DNA from: Antennarius striatus
Taxonomy: Eukaryota > Chordata > Actinopteri > Lophiiformes > Antennariidae
NCBI RefSeq assembly: GCF_040054535.1
Contig: NC_090797.1
Coordinates: forward strand, 2,973,501 to 3,037,500
Direction of reading: 5' to 3'
Length of the DNA: 64,000 nt
Within the stretch, counting starts at the first letter, position 1; each line of letters starts with the position of its first letter. The notes under the pieces are model-generated. The model was given only the letters and a program-made list of their open reading frames with translations. It did no database searches and was not told where the DNA came from. This document shows, piece after piece, positions 40,059 to 52,455 of this stretch. The position numbers were made by a program, and so were the translations under genes.

Positions 40059-43000
40059 CTGGTAAAAGAAGACAGATTGGTGGTTAGAGTGGGTCTGGTG
40101 TATCTCTCTTTCACAGTGAGACATTTGCTAAATGTGACGGAATGTAAAGGACATGAATTGAATGTAAAGTTAGACTCCTTTGATGCCTCGCATCTTTTCA
40201 TCTCTCCCCGTTTCTTCAGAGAGCTGAAAGACGGAGGTGGTGGTTGCAGGAAAAGTCAGAGGAGTGGGCTCGGAAATCCCAAACTAGTGTAAAAAAAAAA
40301 AAACTCCCCCGAGGAGCTCTCTCAACCTCCCACTCTTCCAGGGAAATTGATCAGATTCCCACACTGAGTAGGCAAAGTGGTGCTCTGGGCTGCATTCGCA
40401 GCTTGGAAGACATCTTTCCCTCGATGAATTAAAATACAAATCCTTAAGGCGTGCCAACTCAGGTGGGACTCCAAATCTAATCTGTCCGGTCAGTCAGGCA
40501 AAACATGAAGGAGTTGACATTGTTGGAGTCACTTTTATGCTATAGGCTTACTATCTAGTGATAAGAAGGGATTACAGGAGAAAATTTCATGTCTTCCCAA
40601 TAATAAAGGAGTCTTTACAACGCTCAGAGGAAATCAAAGGGGAATTACCATTTTTTATGCCAGCTCATTTGCTTGCGGTCGGGTCCCTGATATTGGGTCA
40701 CAAAGAGAATGGCGTTTTTACGAGGGCAGACACACACACACCAGTCATAAAGCTGCATTTACAGTTGGTGTATTGATTTTGGTGCGGCTGATGGGGCACC
40801 GTTGGGGTGCAGAGTCGGACTCTAAACGTACCGTCGGCTGTAAAATTTAACTGCTGCTAGCTGGGATCAGCTTCTTGCATCGGAGGGAGGGAGAAGCTTT
40901 AATGATGGCTGGACCGCTGGGGTCGGTCTGAGACCCAGGATACTGACTGTATCCACAATTCTTCATGTTCCTCAACATGGATAATGATTCAAGTCCATAT
41001 GTTTCTAATATATCAAAGGTAGAATCAATGGCTTGTGACATCACCAATAGAAGGATATATAGTGGGCCTTTTGTGAATCTGGTGATGAGTTCAAGGACCT
41101 TGGTGAAGGCCAGAAGATGAAACGGGTGCATCTGTTAAAGAAGTTGTTCCTGATAATTCAAGAGTTGGAGTTTTTACCTCTCTAGATCTTTTTCCTCTTC
41201 TCCATGCACTTAAGTTTTGGCACCGTTGGGCTCTACCTGTTTCCCGCCTCAAATTTCTTACCTGACAACCATCTGATTACACACCTGGTCCACACTAGTA
41301 ATCAGTCCCAGCATTCAATAGGTGTTCTCCAACCAGTAATCATTCATTCACTAGGGTGTCTTTGTTGCCTCAGCTTTCCAGAAGCGTCTCCCCTTTATCC
41401 TGCCTCCTTGTCGGAGCTCTTTATGCTTCCTTATCTGTTTTGCCTTTTTAGTTTTCCCCTCTTATCTGACTGCCTCCTGTGAAAGTTTGCGTTGTCCTCA
41501 CGCAAACCTGCATATTAGATGAAGCGCCGAAACCTTTGAAGTGGATGTTTTGTTACAGACACGGCGTATAGGATGGGTTGGGAAATGGGATTATGCATGC
41601 ATTACACTCTAAAATGGAGTATAAGTGTGTTTGAGTCTTCTTTCCTCTGCTAGTTTCTAAACTCTTACACTCTCCTGTTAGTGATTCACTCTGTAACTCC
41701 ACATGGAGAGCCTGGGGTTTGGCTGTAGACGAAAAAGCAAGAAACGGATGAAACCGTCTGTCTGGTGGGAGTCAACACACACGGGATCAATCCATACGCC
41801 TCCATCCTCCCGGCAAAACAGACTTAATCACAAACCTATGAACGTATCAATAAATACACACTATTGGTAAAACTGTTTGGGCCCATATGAAGGGGTTTAT
41901 GTCAGATTAAAGCTGCAAACACAACCCCGGTACATGTGTGTCTGCTATTGATCCTGTCTTATACAGCTAGCGGTTTAACAGCAGGTCACGGCTAAGGTAT
42001 GGATCAGCCATTCGTCTGATCTATTGTTCAATGCTCTGTTAATAGGAAAGCAATGAAACTCCTAATGTTGATGGCTTCATTAAGTAAATGCCACTGGTGT
42101 CGTCAATATCGTTACAGTGCTGGTAAACAACCATAAACATCCTCATGGGGGAAATTAGCTTTCACTCCGGCCCTCCAAGACTGGTGGAGATTTGCATTTT
42201 CCAATATGGATAATCTGGTTTTGCCAACACTTACAGCTGTTAGGTTTCTGCACCAATCAGATGTGGGAGAGCAGGTGTGTCACCGCTCTGATAAAAGGCC
42301 TCCATTGTCAGACTTTGAGAGGGCTCACATGGCTCTTTTCTTGAACTTAAATGTACCCAAGAGACTTTTAACATGGTGCAATTTTCATCCAAGGGTTCAA
42401 GTGGATGTTATTCTTTAAAAAATGCCCTCTGAGAATATGCCTGACTTTCTGTATTCAGTGTGCAAGGGTGAAAATAAAAACTGTAATGCGATAAAAACCT
42501 GTGATCATAAGGAGAAAAGTGTTTCCAGTCAAAGCAGCAGTTTGTCTTCACACATCTTCCTCTACTTTTATCTGTCTGCACGATCACTAATATTTACATT
42601 TACTTAGATTTAGATTTAATATTTAGATCACGAAATGCACCAAAAGTTGCAAGGGCATCTTCTAAGACCTTTTTTTATACACAAGTCTGTCATGAAAATG
42701 ACTAAAATGTACAATAAAACAAAACTATTAAAAGATTAATGGAACTGCAGTTAATTTGACGCACTGGGGGGAACATTTTATAACCCTGACGTCGATAAAT
42801 CTTCAAAGTTCCAGCATCATCTGGTTGAGTTCAATATTAATACAACCGGTTTTATTGCATTCTTTGCTCCTTTATGTGAAGGGTTTTGTATTTCACTGAC
42901 TGTAACAAATCCAACTTAACATAAGAACAGACCTGCTTTGCATTTTCTACATGAATTCAGAGCCTAAATATTGATCAGTGATCTCACATCTGTTACAAAC

Positions 43001-45190
43001 ACTACCACAAATGTGTGTGCTCACCTTTTGTATGGCCTCATAAACAGCTCTAAAGGCCGGCTGCTTGCGGTCGTGGTAAACCCCTCTGTTTCCGTGTAGG
43101 ATGTAGATGCCATCTTCTTCAGCTGACGCACAATTGCTGCCATAGATACAATGATCTGGACGATAATTCCACTGGCATGGAAACTCCAGCAAACACTCTG
43201 AGAGTGGAGTGGCGCAAAACACAACAAAGATAAAAATGAAACAAATAATTTTATTTAGAAAAAGAAGAAATATTTGTCTATGATTTCATTGTTTATTGCT
43301 CTATGATGTCATCATGAATGCCAAATGTTTGTGTATGTTTATACGCAGTCTTACCAGGGTTGTAGTGGAAAATAATATTGAGAAGGTCCTGATCTCCCCA
43401 TGTAATGTTGAGTTTGTATTTCTGAAGCAGAGGCATCAGCAGCTCCTCCCAACGCAGCCCCACAGGCGTCATGTCATTCTGTCAATAGAGATGAGAGCGT
43501 ATATTAAACATTCAAAAAGATGCCTTCACAACCCTGACTGTAAAACAACAGCAGAGGAAGGAGGACATCTAGTGGTCAATAAATGTATCACACCACTCCT
43601 GGGAAAGGATCAATCTTTACCATAAAGAACACGCTCCTCATCCTGGTCATGTTCATGAGCATGACCCCCGAGTTGATGCCCGTCCTGCCGTAGAAGGGGT
43701 GGCGAGCGAAGCGGTTGTACCAGGCGATCCGGGGCTCCTCGTGCTCCGGGGCCATCGCAGCCAGCTGTGAGGAATTGAACTGGGAGAAGAACGTCCAGAG
43801 GTGGTCCACCGGCTGCAGGAAGAGGATGTCTGAGTCGACATACACCACAGAGTCCACGTCCTTTAGGATTAGCTGCATAAACAAAAAAAGGCAGGTTGAA
43901 GTTTGACGATGAATATGATTTATTTCAAGTATGTATATCTCCAGTGGAAGTGGATGTCAAATGTAAAACTATACCTCAATGTGACCTGTTATATATAGCA
44001 AATAAAACTGGTTGCAATCCTGTTTTACTGGAACATTCAAACATATCTTTCTTCTCACAGCTCCCAGTTTTGTAAGCTTTTCATTTCTGAACTTTTTTAT
44101 AATTTGTATTGAACTCCAAGGTATTTTCTTCTTTCCAATATGTAAGATACTCACAGGTAAGAAAAGCCTCTGAGAAGCACAGGGCTTGAAGAGTTTCTTC
44201 CATTCTGCTGCGTTGTCATTGGGGAAGCTGATGGAATAGACCGTGTAGTTGAACTTTGAGCGAATAAACCCAGGCCAGGAGTCCAACTGGATCACAGGAA
44301 AAAAATACAAACTCAGGTTAATTCAATAAATAAATTTACAACGTCAAACTTTCATTCAAAGAATAAATTCAGCGTACAACTTCTACGAAGCTAGCATGTA
44401 GTTGATCTTCAGCGAATATGTGCAAGTAGAGGCGTTTGATACAGAAAAGCACAGCAGATTTGATCATGGTGAGGGTCTCTTCCTGCCTGTCTCCACAGGC
44501 CACCACCGCCAGGTGCATGACCGGTTCAGGCCGACCCCCTCCTGGGTCCAGCTGACCCCGCTGACGCATGATGTACCTGCAGGAGAGGAAATGCATCAGC
44601 AAACGTTGAACCAGGTTACCTGCACATCTATAACTAGAACCAAGACAGTCGCAGACCGCAACATCCCGCGACACCCCTGAGTTCAAAATTTTACCCTGAC
44701 CTACTTCCATAGATAAAAGCATTACCTTTGATCAGCACCTGATGGGGCAGTAATTAATAATGTGGGAAGTGTTAAACCTTAAATCTCGCAACTGATGAAA
44801 TCTCGCGATACTTCCGGCAGGACGACGCGCTAGCTAATCCAGGTGTAAACATTACTATACATTAGACGACAGCGTGACGTAAGCAGAAATGCGAGACAGC
44901 GGAACTAAATATCCGCACATATAATGACATTTGAAGAATTCTCCCGGTAATTAAAGCAGAAATTACCCCCAAGAATCCATTATCCAGTCCTACCTGTGGT
45001 ACCGCTGCGGGATTTCAGACTGAGATTTATCTCGCCTACCCCCGGAGACTTTCGGTGGGATGAAGCCTCCTCTCTTCGGTCCGTACCCCGTCAACATTAC
45101 GTCCGAGTAAAGCAGTTTAATATAAACGTACAGCCCCGATAACACGGCAAACACCGTGCACAGCATCAGTGCACGAATGTAACGCTGCAT
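39897..45190 (-). CDS. gxylt1: Glucoside xylosyltransferase 1 (7 exons, complete)
   Basis: Coding exons on the minus strand join 45190-44994, 44576-44378, 44286-44155, 43872-43621, 43478-43355, 43197-43025 and 40058-39897. They give 412 residues with consistent phases and GT-AG junctions. The human protein is about 440 aa. GXYLT enzymes (GT8 family) transfer the first xylose to O-linked glucose on Notch EGF repeats in the ER/Golgi. The protein starts [10 protein letters not shown] with a single hydrophobic segment at residues about 5-27, fitting a type II Golgi membrane protein. Then follow [44 protein letters not shown] (DxD metal/UDP-sugar site, D189-S-D191), [32 protein letters not shown] and [16 protein letters not shown] chose the ATG at 45190 because it matches the family N-terminus. 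An in-frame ATG lies six codons upstream. The paralogue GXYLT2 is less likely given synteny. Confidence 0.95.
40059..43024 (-). other. gxylt1: gxylt1 intron 6, 3.0 kb
   Basis: The only large intron of the gene. No exon or RNA gene recognised. A stretch near 41250-41320 (acacctggtccacactagtaatcag) has the feel of a fish interspersed repeat, but I cannot assign it. Confidence 0.7.
43025..43197 (-). CDS. gxylt1: gxylt1 exon 6
   Basis: Encodes [20 protein letters not shown] then [20 protein letters not shown] and [11 protein letters not shown], all strongly conserved in GXYLT1/2. The donor is gtgagc. Confidence 0.95.
43355..43478 (-). CDS. gxylt1: gxylt1 exon 5
   Basis: Encodes [20 protein letters not shown] then [18 protein letters not shown], ending one base into a codon before gtaaga. 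It is not in the long-ORF range, being bounded by splice sites, but joins in frame to both neighbours. Confidence 0.92.
43564..43578. promoter_or_regulatory. CTCF-like word, site 1 (gxylt1 intron 4)
   Basis: gacatctagtggtca. Its reverse complement approximates the CTCF core CCASYAGRKGGC with one mismatch. It differs by a single base from 45330-45344. Confidence 0.25.
43621..43872 (-). CDS. gxylt1: gxylt1 exon 4: catalytic core with DxD
   Basis: An 84-codon phase-0 exon with [15 protein letters not shown], where DSD is the expected GT8 metal-binding motif. It continues with [20 protein letters not shown], then [18 protein letters not shown]. It is markedly GC-richer than the neighbouring introns. 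Confidence 0.95.
44155..44286 (-). CDS. gxylt1: gxylt1 exon 3
   Basis: A 44-codon phase-0 exon from LDSWPGF to [17 protein letters not shown]. Donor is consensus gtgagt. Confidence 0.92.
44378..44576 (-). CDS. gxylt1: gxylt1 exon 2
   Basis: Starts by completing the split Arg codon and encodes [20 protein letters not shown] and [14 protein letters not shown] placed the donor at GTT|gtacgc because it keeps phase and gives exactly the family spacing between FAEDQLH and LDSW. Another GT eight bases upstream (TTC|gtagaa) would break the frame. Confidence 0.85.
44801..44817. promoter_or_regulatory. gxylt1: TCTCGCGA element next to an ETS-like site
   Basis: tctcgcga at 44801-44808 is followed three bases later by cttccgg. 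Both motifs are typical of vertebrate housekeeping promoters. They lie within intron 1, about 190 bp after the exon 1 donor, so they could mark a downstream or alternative initiation region. Confidence 0.4.
44994..45190 (-). CDS. gxylt1: gxylt1 exon 1: membrane anchor and stem
   Basis: Encodes [20 protein letters not shown] and the basic/polar stem, ending QRYH plus two bases before gtagga. An upstream in-frame ATG would add MFTNCA. Confidence 0.9.
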
Positions 45191-45300
45191 TGCGCAGTTT
45201 GTAAACACAACTTGAGGCTAAAGTCATGACACAAACTCCCGTTCGCCTTCCATCAGCGCAAAGCTAGAAGCGATGCTAACCAACTTCCGGTCAGCGTTTA
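45191..45300 (-). promoter_or_regulatory. gxylt1: gxylt1 5' UTR and core promoter region
   Basis: The sequence upstream of the start codon holds an ETS/GABP-type acttccgg at 45283-45290. There is no obvious TATA box. The extent is inferred from position. Confidence 0.45.
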
Positions 45301-45329
45301 CAAAATAAAAGTCTGGTGAAGACAATTCC

Positions 45330-45344
45330 GACATCTAGTGGCCA
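45330..45344. promoter_or_regulatory. CTCF-like word, site 2 (upstream of gxylt1)
   Basis: gacatctagtggcca, same orientation as site 1, about 140 bp upstream of the gxylt1 start codon. Confidence 0.25.
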
Positions 45345-46254
45345 ATTTAAAGACCTGCAGCCCTCCTCACATAAAGAAATCTGTTTCATTTTATTGTACT
45401 GATTGATCTGGAACAGCAATACTTTGTGTTTATTGAGGCAAGCAACCACATAAATTATGGTAATAGCATGTTTCTACCCTTGAATAAATTTAAGTACAGA
45501 TTACTAAATTTTAATTGTCTTATTTAGTACGTTCGACCCCTTATTTAAATGTTCTACACGTAAAATTATTAAGTTTTGGAAGAAAATATTGTGTCACTTC
45601 AGAATCCACGGTATTTATGTAACAGATACACGATTTGAAACTGTTTCCATGTGATTTATGCCTTTCACACCGTTCCTGTGCGAGAAAAAAAGAAGTAAAC
45701 CTTACGCTCTTACTTTGAAAAAGACGTCCGTTTTCCGGGTCTTCTCTCGGCTTCACTTAATGCGGATCAAGCGACACAAGCAGGGGGTCGAGACCCCGAA
45801 TGGGGGGAAGGGTGGGAGCGATAAGCGAAGCTGCTGCCTCCCTCCCCCCTCGGCCAACCTTCACCTCTGAAAAGCCCCATTCATGTCTTTACGTGACGGG
45901 TCGTCTTTGAGAACACAGACCTGAATGTCAACTGCCTTTTTATTTAGTGTGGGAAAATGTGTTCAGGTGCTCCCTCCATCAAACACTCACTTTATACACA
46001 TAACTATGCTTTAAAGTTCAGCCATTGTTAAGCTGGAAAAGCCAATGGAGTCAGATCATTTAATTCCCTTATGTTCCCTTTCATTCAATGCATTATGTAT
46101 ACTGGAGCTTTGATAATTATGCAATAACAAGAATTAAAACATCGCAGAAAAAACATGAAGGCCAAGTAGAGACACAGACATTTGTGTGAAGATTGACTCC
46201 CCAGACCGTTAAATGTTGGAGATTAACTCTCTCCTGGACCATCAATGATTAAAT

Positions 46255-46308
46255 AATTTCCCCTGCAGGGGATCAATAAAGTCGATGTCTTCTTCTTCTT
46301 CTTCTTCT
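46255..46308 (+). mobile_element. 3' tail of a fish LINE/SINE with (CTT)n
   Basis: aatttcccctgcaggggatc followed by aataaag and about seven CTT units. The cccctgcagggg palindrome followed by ATCAATAAAG and a short-unit tandem tail is the usual end of common fish non-LTR elements (L2-type). The rest of the element is not recognisable, as in 5'-truncated copies. Confidence 0.55.
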
Positions 46309-47624
46309 AGATGAGATCCTGAGACGATTTGAGAATCCTCTGCAGATGCAAACATTCCATTCTGTCTGTTCAAGAAACCTCGTGATTCTCTGAACTCTGG
46401 AATCATTACTTCAGGGTTTTATTGCCAAAATATTCTATTTTTCAACTATTTGCAATAATAAAATCAAAGAAAAATGTTACATTTACTGACAGATTCCATC
46501 AGATACCAAGAAATCTGATAAGAAATTTGTGAGGATGATGAAGCTTTGACTTTGCAGACCTCAAAGTCCACCCAGGTTTTGATATCAGAAGTCCCTAACC
46601 AGAGAAAATCTCTGGTGGGATTATGAAGATGTTAAACTGGGAATATTCCAGAACTGGAAGCCTTTACCCATGAGGAACGGACTAAGATTCCTCAGGGAAT
46701 CTGCCAGTAGCAGAATCTCCACAAAAAGAAGTTGAATTTTTTTGCAATCTAATTTTATCCCAGTGGATTAAATGAAATAAGTATATTTTGGCAATAAACC
46801 TAATATAAATCTGAGATTGAATAATTTTGCATATGTAATAATGTCATATAGGGATGCATCTGAGTGACATTGTGTTCACAAGAACGGACTTATGGTTCTT
46901 TGAATTTTCTGATTTTCTTATTCAGACATGTAATAAACAAGTTCACACATTTTAAAACAATTGAGCATGGCAAAGCAAAACCAAAACCAAAAAAAAAAAA
47001 GGATCGACGATTGACACCGACATATTTTCAAGTGTCTTTCCATTCTCGACACGAACGTCCGTCCGACAAGCTCCAGTGAGAGCGCACGACTAGTCCCAGC
47101 TAGTGATGAGCCCGCGGGGGGAAAAATGCCTCCGACACATTAAACACTCCTAACAAAGAGATATAGCCTGTCCCACAATACACCGAGACCATATATTATC
47201 ATGCCATGACAGTTTTTAAGGATCTGTGCTAAAATGTTAATGTGAAAAAAAATCTCGACAATAACACTGGTATGATGGATAATACAACCACATCAAAACA
47301 TAGTAGTACAATATCTTAGAAATATCCATTTCATCTGTGTAGTACTCTACAGCTATTATAAGTTATTGTGTAGTTAGGATGATCTATAGTTGTTCTGCTG
47401 GGATTTTAGTAGCTTCTAAAAGCCTCCACATTTTGCTACATCAAAAACGGAGGGATTTCAACAGCTTGTAAAGTCCGTCGCCGTCGTGAACGCACGCCTG
47501 GAAGTCGCAGCTCTTCCCTCTGTTGCGTCCAGAGCGAGTTTTTTTTTTTCCCGCCGTGGAATCGGTTCATCATCTGGAGCGTGTGCAGGATTGCTTGTGC
47601 AGTAAAGATTCAAAAAAGGAGAAC

Positions 47625-48938
47625 ACCGGCGCTGTAGCCCCTTTATTTATTTATTTATCTATCATCGTCTTCTTCTTCTCTGAATAAAATCTCCGTCGCC
47701 GTGCAATCAGATTTTCACTTGTGAGTCTTTGAGACAAACTTTAGGGTCCTAAAGCCGGTCTGTCTTGGTGAATGAAATAAAAAGCAGACACATGATGAAA
47801 TCCTCTGAAAAATTCAAAATGTACTTGTGTTATTGTGTGGGAGGCATAAAATCCATGCTGGGGCGATTTCACACCAACATAAGGATCCCTCTGGAAGAGG
47901 TTTCCTGCCTTCCCATCAATGCTAGCTGCTTAGCTACTAGCTAATCTGCTCTGTGACTTCATGCTGGTCGGGTGGCGTTAGCATGAGCTGCTTAGCTGCA
48001 CTTAGCCGGAAGGTTTCTAATTCTATTGTTAAGTTATTAAAATTCCTTTCCTTGTGTGTTCATGTGAAAAATATCTCAAGCTCGTGATTGTTGTGCAAAA
48101 ACATTTCATGGTCTCTCAAGTTTGTGTCATTAGATGCAAATAAAATGGGCATAAATGGACAAAACACATTGGTATCATCCTTTAAATTCATATACCACAC
48201 CTTCCAGGGTTTTCTTTTTTTTATCAAGATCTGCCCACTGCTTTTGCACAAACATAACAAGCATTACCTGAACTTAACCTCCTCCTCCGAACGTCACGCA
48301 AAAATAGTCGCTGCTGCTGTTCTGCTGCTGAGCTGTGCCAAAAAAAGTCACCGTAAAGCAGAGGCAGTCCAGAAGTAGAAGCTTCACTGTGAGGTTACGC
48401 TGAGGAGGGGAGAGGGTGGGGGTGGTGGGGGAGGTAAGGGTTAATAACAGGTAGGTGAAGACTCCGCCAGGAGGAAGAGGAGGTCATAATGGCTGGGCTG
48501 AAGCCTTGAGGTGCATCTGAAGGAAACCAGACGGGACCGTAAAGCTTGTCCAGACATTTCTAAGACACATCTCAGGTCGAGTCCTGAAGCAGTTCGTCTT
48601 AATAAAACCGCCTTGGTAAATATTCTAGTAACAAGTGCGCTCCAGTGGGATCCTTTCCGTTATACACTAAATATCCAAGTGGAAATGCAGATCGTCGAGA
48701 AAAAACATTTAAAAAAAAGATGGAGCAAAATGCATATTGCTTTGTAAACGCCGGATTCCAGTGCTGAGGAGAATCTTCAAACCGATGAAACTCAGGAAAT
48801 CAGGTTTGACGCGATGAAAGGGATTCCGTAAGGATGGTGAGGAACAAAAATGAAAAAGAAGAAGGATCGCTCCACTGGTGACCCGTTTGACATGAAGATG
48901 GGATGTGGGTGGAGGCTGGGAGGGAAGGGGATGCCGAC
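47625..48938 (-). other. yaf2: yaf2 3' UTR (inferred)
   Basis: Non-coding sequence after the TGA stop without coding similarity. The end is inferred from the AATAAA cluster at 47642-47651. A different polyadenylation site cannot be excluded. Confidence 0.4.
47642..47651 (-). terminator. yaf2: yaf2 candidate polyadenylation signals
   Basis: Overlapping AATAAA copies on the minus strand (aaataaataaataaag), about 1.3 kb after the yaf2 stop. They are followed at 20-35 bases by a T/GT-rich stretch (ggtgttctccttttttg), a suitable downstream element. Confidence 0.4.
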
Positions 48939-49191
48939 TCAGTGGGACTCCCCGTTGACTGAGCTCCCCTCCCCTCGAGGCGAGGACGAGCGCGAGAGCC
49001 CCTTCTCTGTGTTTTCTGAGCTGGAGCCGTTCTGACTGTGGTGGTCGGCCACCGAGGCGGCGCTGGACGACGTCGCCGAGGTGGACGGGGGCTTGGCCTT
49101 CTCCTTAAAGTCCGTTATGATGACCGTCAGGTCTCCAACCGTCACCTCCAGGTGCTGCGCGCTGCTCCGGTCGATGTTTTTTAATCTCGGC
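48939..49191 (-). CDS. yaf2: yaf2 exon 4: RING1-binding block and tail
   Basis: Encodes [20 protein letters not shown] then [15 protein letters not shown] and the Ser-rich tail ending NGESH. It starts by completing a split Arg codon after ttgcgcag. Confidence 0.95.
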
Positions 49192-50157
49192 CTGCGCAAA
49201 AAATGAAAGAAATTAGAACATATCTGAAGTTTTGTGTTTGCATAACATCATTTCCAATTTCAATTTTAAAACTCCAAACCTCATCTTCTTGTGACTGTTC
49301 TTCTTGAGCGTCGGCTCTCTGTCGCTCTTCTCCCTCTCTGCTCTCTCCTTCTTCTCCTTCTTGGGCTGCGAGGGCAAAACGAACTGCTGCGTTACCTGCT
49401 GCTGCGACACGAGCTGGGAGACGGGACGAGGCTTCCTGATCCGGGGAGGAAAAAAAGACATAAATGAGGAAAAATAAATAAAGAGAAAGAAAGGGGGCCG
49501 ATTAATGAGAGGGAAAATCACAGTGAACACAAAGCTTCATGCTAGAGCACTGCCATAATCAAGAGTCAATAATGGCTGCCAGCGCTGCTTAGGACTGAGC
49601 AGCTCGAGTGTTCTCAACTCCGAGTCCCCCCCCCGGGAGTCAAACTCAGATCCAGAGGGACATGGCAAACCTGCACAGACTCGATTTAGTCGCTCACACC
49701 CGGTTTTAACACAAAAAGTTGTGATGTGAATTATAAGCGTGAAAAAAAACAGACTCTTTCCCAAATGTGGAATATACAGCCATCATCATCTGAGAACTGC
49801 AGGGAAGGGAGGGTGTGAACAGGTCGTGAGTTGCATCATGTGCTGCTCAGCAGGGAACCCCCCCCCCCCTATGTAAGATTGGAGATTGTAATTATGAATC
49901 ACATTTTTTGTTTTTGCTCCATCCAAGCTTTTGTTTCAGGAATACTGATTTGCAGGTCACCAGTTTACCACCGGTTTATCACTGGTTTATCACCGTTGCC
50001 CCCCCCCCCCCCCCCCCGCAGGGATGACACCGTTTCCTTCCTCTGACATTTAAGAAAACATGCACACAAAAAAAAATCCTGTGTGAGTGTCATGTGTCTC
50101 AAATGATACGTTATGAAATCTGGCAGTAATTTACATGCATGGAGGCTAAGATCGTAG

Positions 50158-50214
<57 letters not shown>

Positions 50215-50390
50215 TGTGTGTGTGTGTGTATCCGTGTTTTTTGGGGTTGGCGAGAGCCGAGAGGCGAGTGTGTTGAAAAGGCCATCTGTTGAGGGAGGCT
50301 GCACAGCTAATGCCTGATTTTCCATGCACAAACCCAAACACGTTGGAGCATACAGTGATACAGTATGTATGAATGCACCACAGCGCATCG

Positions 50391-50461
<71 letters not shown>

Positions 50462-52416
50462 CAGATGCCAAAGGGGGGTGTGTGTGTTTGCAAATCCAAA
50501 CTGGGCGAGCATGAAAACCTATGCATGCTTTATAAAATGTGCATTTACACACGTGCACTGCATAAGTATGTGTGTGCAGACACACACACACACACACACA
50601 CACACAGGTAGAAGTTCTTATACTAGACGTATTCTTGTACCTTAAAAGCGACTCTTAACCTTCAAACTGTCCTATGAAATCAAGGGGAGCGGTAACAATG
50701 TCCTCATGAGGGATGATAATAACACACACACACACACACACACACAGATACAGACACACACCCGCTGCAGTGAGCAGATGAAGCGTGAAGGCCTGGTGAG
50801 AACAGCAGAAGAGCGCAGTCTGTTTCCTGAGCCCTGTTGAGCAGCGTGTTTGTAATTGGAGAGAGAAATTCAGCGACTCCACACCTTCGTCGACTTTGGG
50901 TGATCTTAAAACGACGGATCCGAACCGCCCAATCGCGTTAAAACGTTCGCTTTAAGCCAATTAAAAAGGGACGCCAAGTGTGCAAACAGAAGCGGGATGA
51001 TTCATTGGTTAAATACACAACAGTGGCTTTGTGCTATTTAATCTGTTCTAGTTCAGTCTGGTTATTGCAATCAGCTGATAAATGAAACCTAATAGGAAAT
51101 GGAAGCTGCGGCCACATCATAGGCCATCGTCGTCGTGACCCCTTTGTTCAAAAAGTGAACAAATGTCAAAATAATAGAATTAAATCCAGTAACTAGATAA
51201 GCATTGCCGTGCAACATGCGACCCATTTAGCTTTAATTTCAGTTGCTGGGGCTTCTGTCTTGTTCTCGGGGTAAAGCTGTTGTTTAAAAAGTGCTAGAAT
51301 GACCTAAATTGGGGCTCAAGCTTTAAATAATCTTCCTTTTTTTTTCTTCTAGTCAACATTGGCTTCACAGAATATGCAGTAAAAAGTGAAATGCAAATGG
51401 ATCTCTTGGCCTACATAAACTGGGATGGGGAGGAGATGTGGAGATCCTCTAATATGTCTGACTTGTCAGCAACGCGCTGCAGAAATGCTGACGCCCCTTT
51501 AAATAAAAACCTCTGGTCGTCCTCGGGTTTTGCAGCTCCAGTAATTAGCTCCCATCGCCTCTACATCCTTTTTTACCCCGACACCGCGAAGAGACGTTGA
51601 CTTCGCTGGAGTTTTCTCGCGCGATAAAACGTCGAGCGTCACAACAGAGATGGCCGGAATGCCCCGAGGCTAAATGCTCACGTGCTTCCTTTCTATGAAT
51701 CGCCGCTTCATTAGTATGTTTAGCTTGAGGTGTGATCAACACAAATGTCACCTGAAGCTAATTATAGCTTAGAAATCGAGGCTGTGGCTCTGAACTGCGT
51801 TTTTATTTTCTTGTCCAGTAGATTCTCGCTAATCGAGCCGATTCAACAACCAGGAAAGACGAGACGGACGGTCGACTATTCCGCGGCGAGGCTAAACAGA
51901 GCTGCCTGGGCTAACCCAATCAGACGCTTATTGTCTTAGCACTTAGGGCCTCTGCCCCGAAAAAGTGTGTGTGTTTGCATCTCTCTATTGATTCCGAGAG
52001 GAATTTCTGAGCCTAATGTAACGGCCTATTCTTTCTGACATTAATACAGCGCGTTGGGGGCTGTTGTTCCAAACTGCATTTGCTCCACTCAAGTCGTCTA
52101 TTATCCAGCGGCTAATGGAGTCCCGCACTGGGAAATCAGGAGCAGCTTCTTCCACAGCAAATTCTATTTTACTCCAATAGGGGGGGGGGGGTGTTTATGA
52201 AAACAATGGAGCCTTTATTTTTGCGGCTATTAATTGGTCGTCTGTCGTCAGGTGGACAAGTTGAGGATTTCTTTCCAACTTCTTTTTTTACCCATGAGCC
52301 CATCCGGCGCTGTGGACCAGAGGGGTTGGAAGCATAAATGCCGCCGTCACTGATCCCTCACACATTTCCCTGACAGGGGAACTCTGGTTGACCCTTTCAC
52401 AAGTATGTCACACCCC

Positions 52417-52455
<39 letters not shown>

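Larger units (their letters stand above)
45301..47640. other. Spacer between gxylt1 promoter and yaf2 3' end
   Basis: No gene recognised. It holds a LINE-type 3' tail at 46255-46308 and otherwise AT-rich sequence. Confidence 0.65.

Noticed and set aside
50111..50645. Long open frames of Cys-Val or His-Thr repeats
   Set aside because: They are translations of the (GT)n/(CA)n arrays and lack any conserved sequence or splice context. The same applies to 57990-58354.
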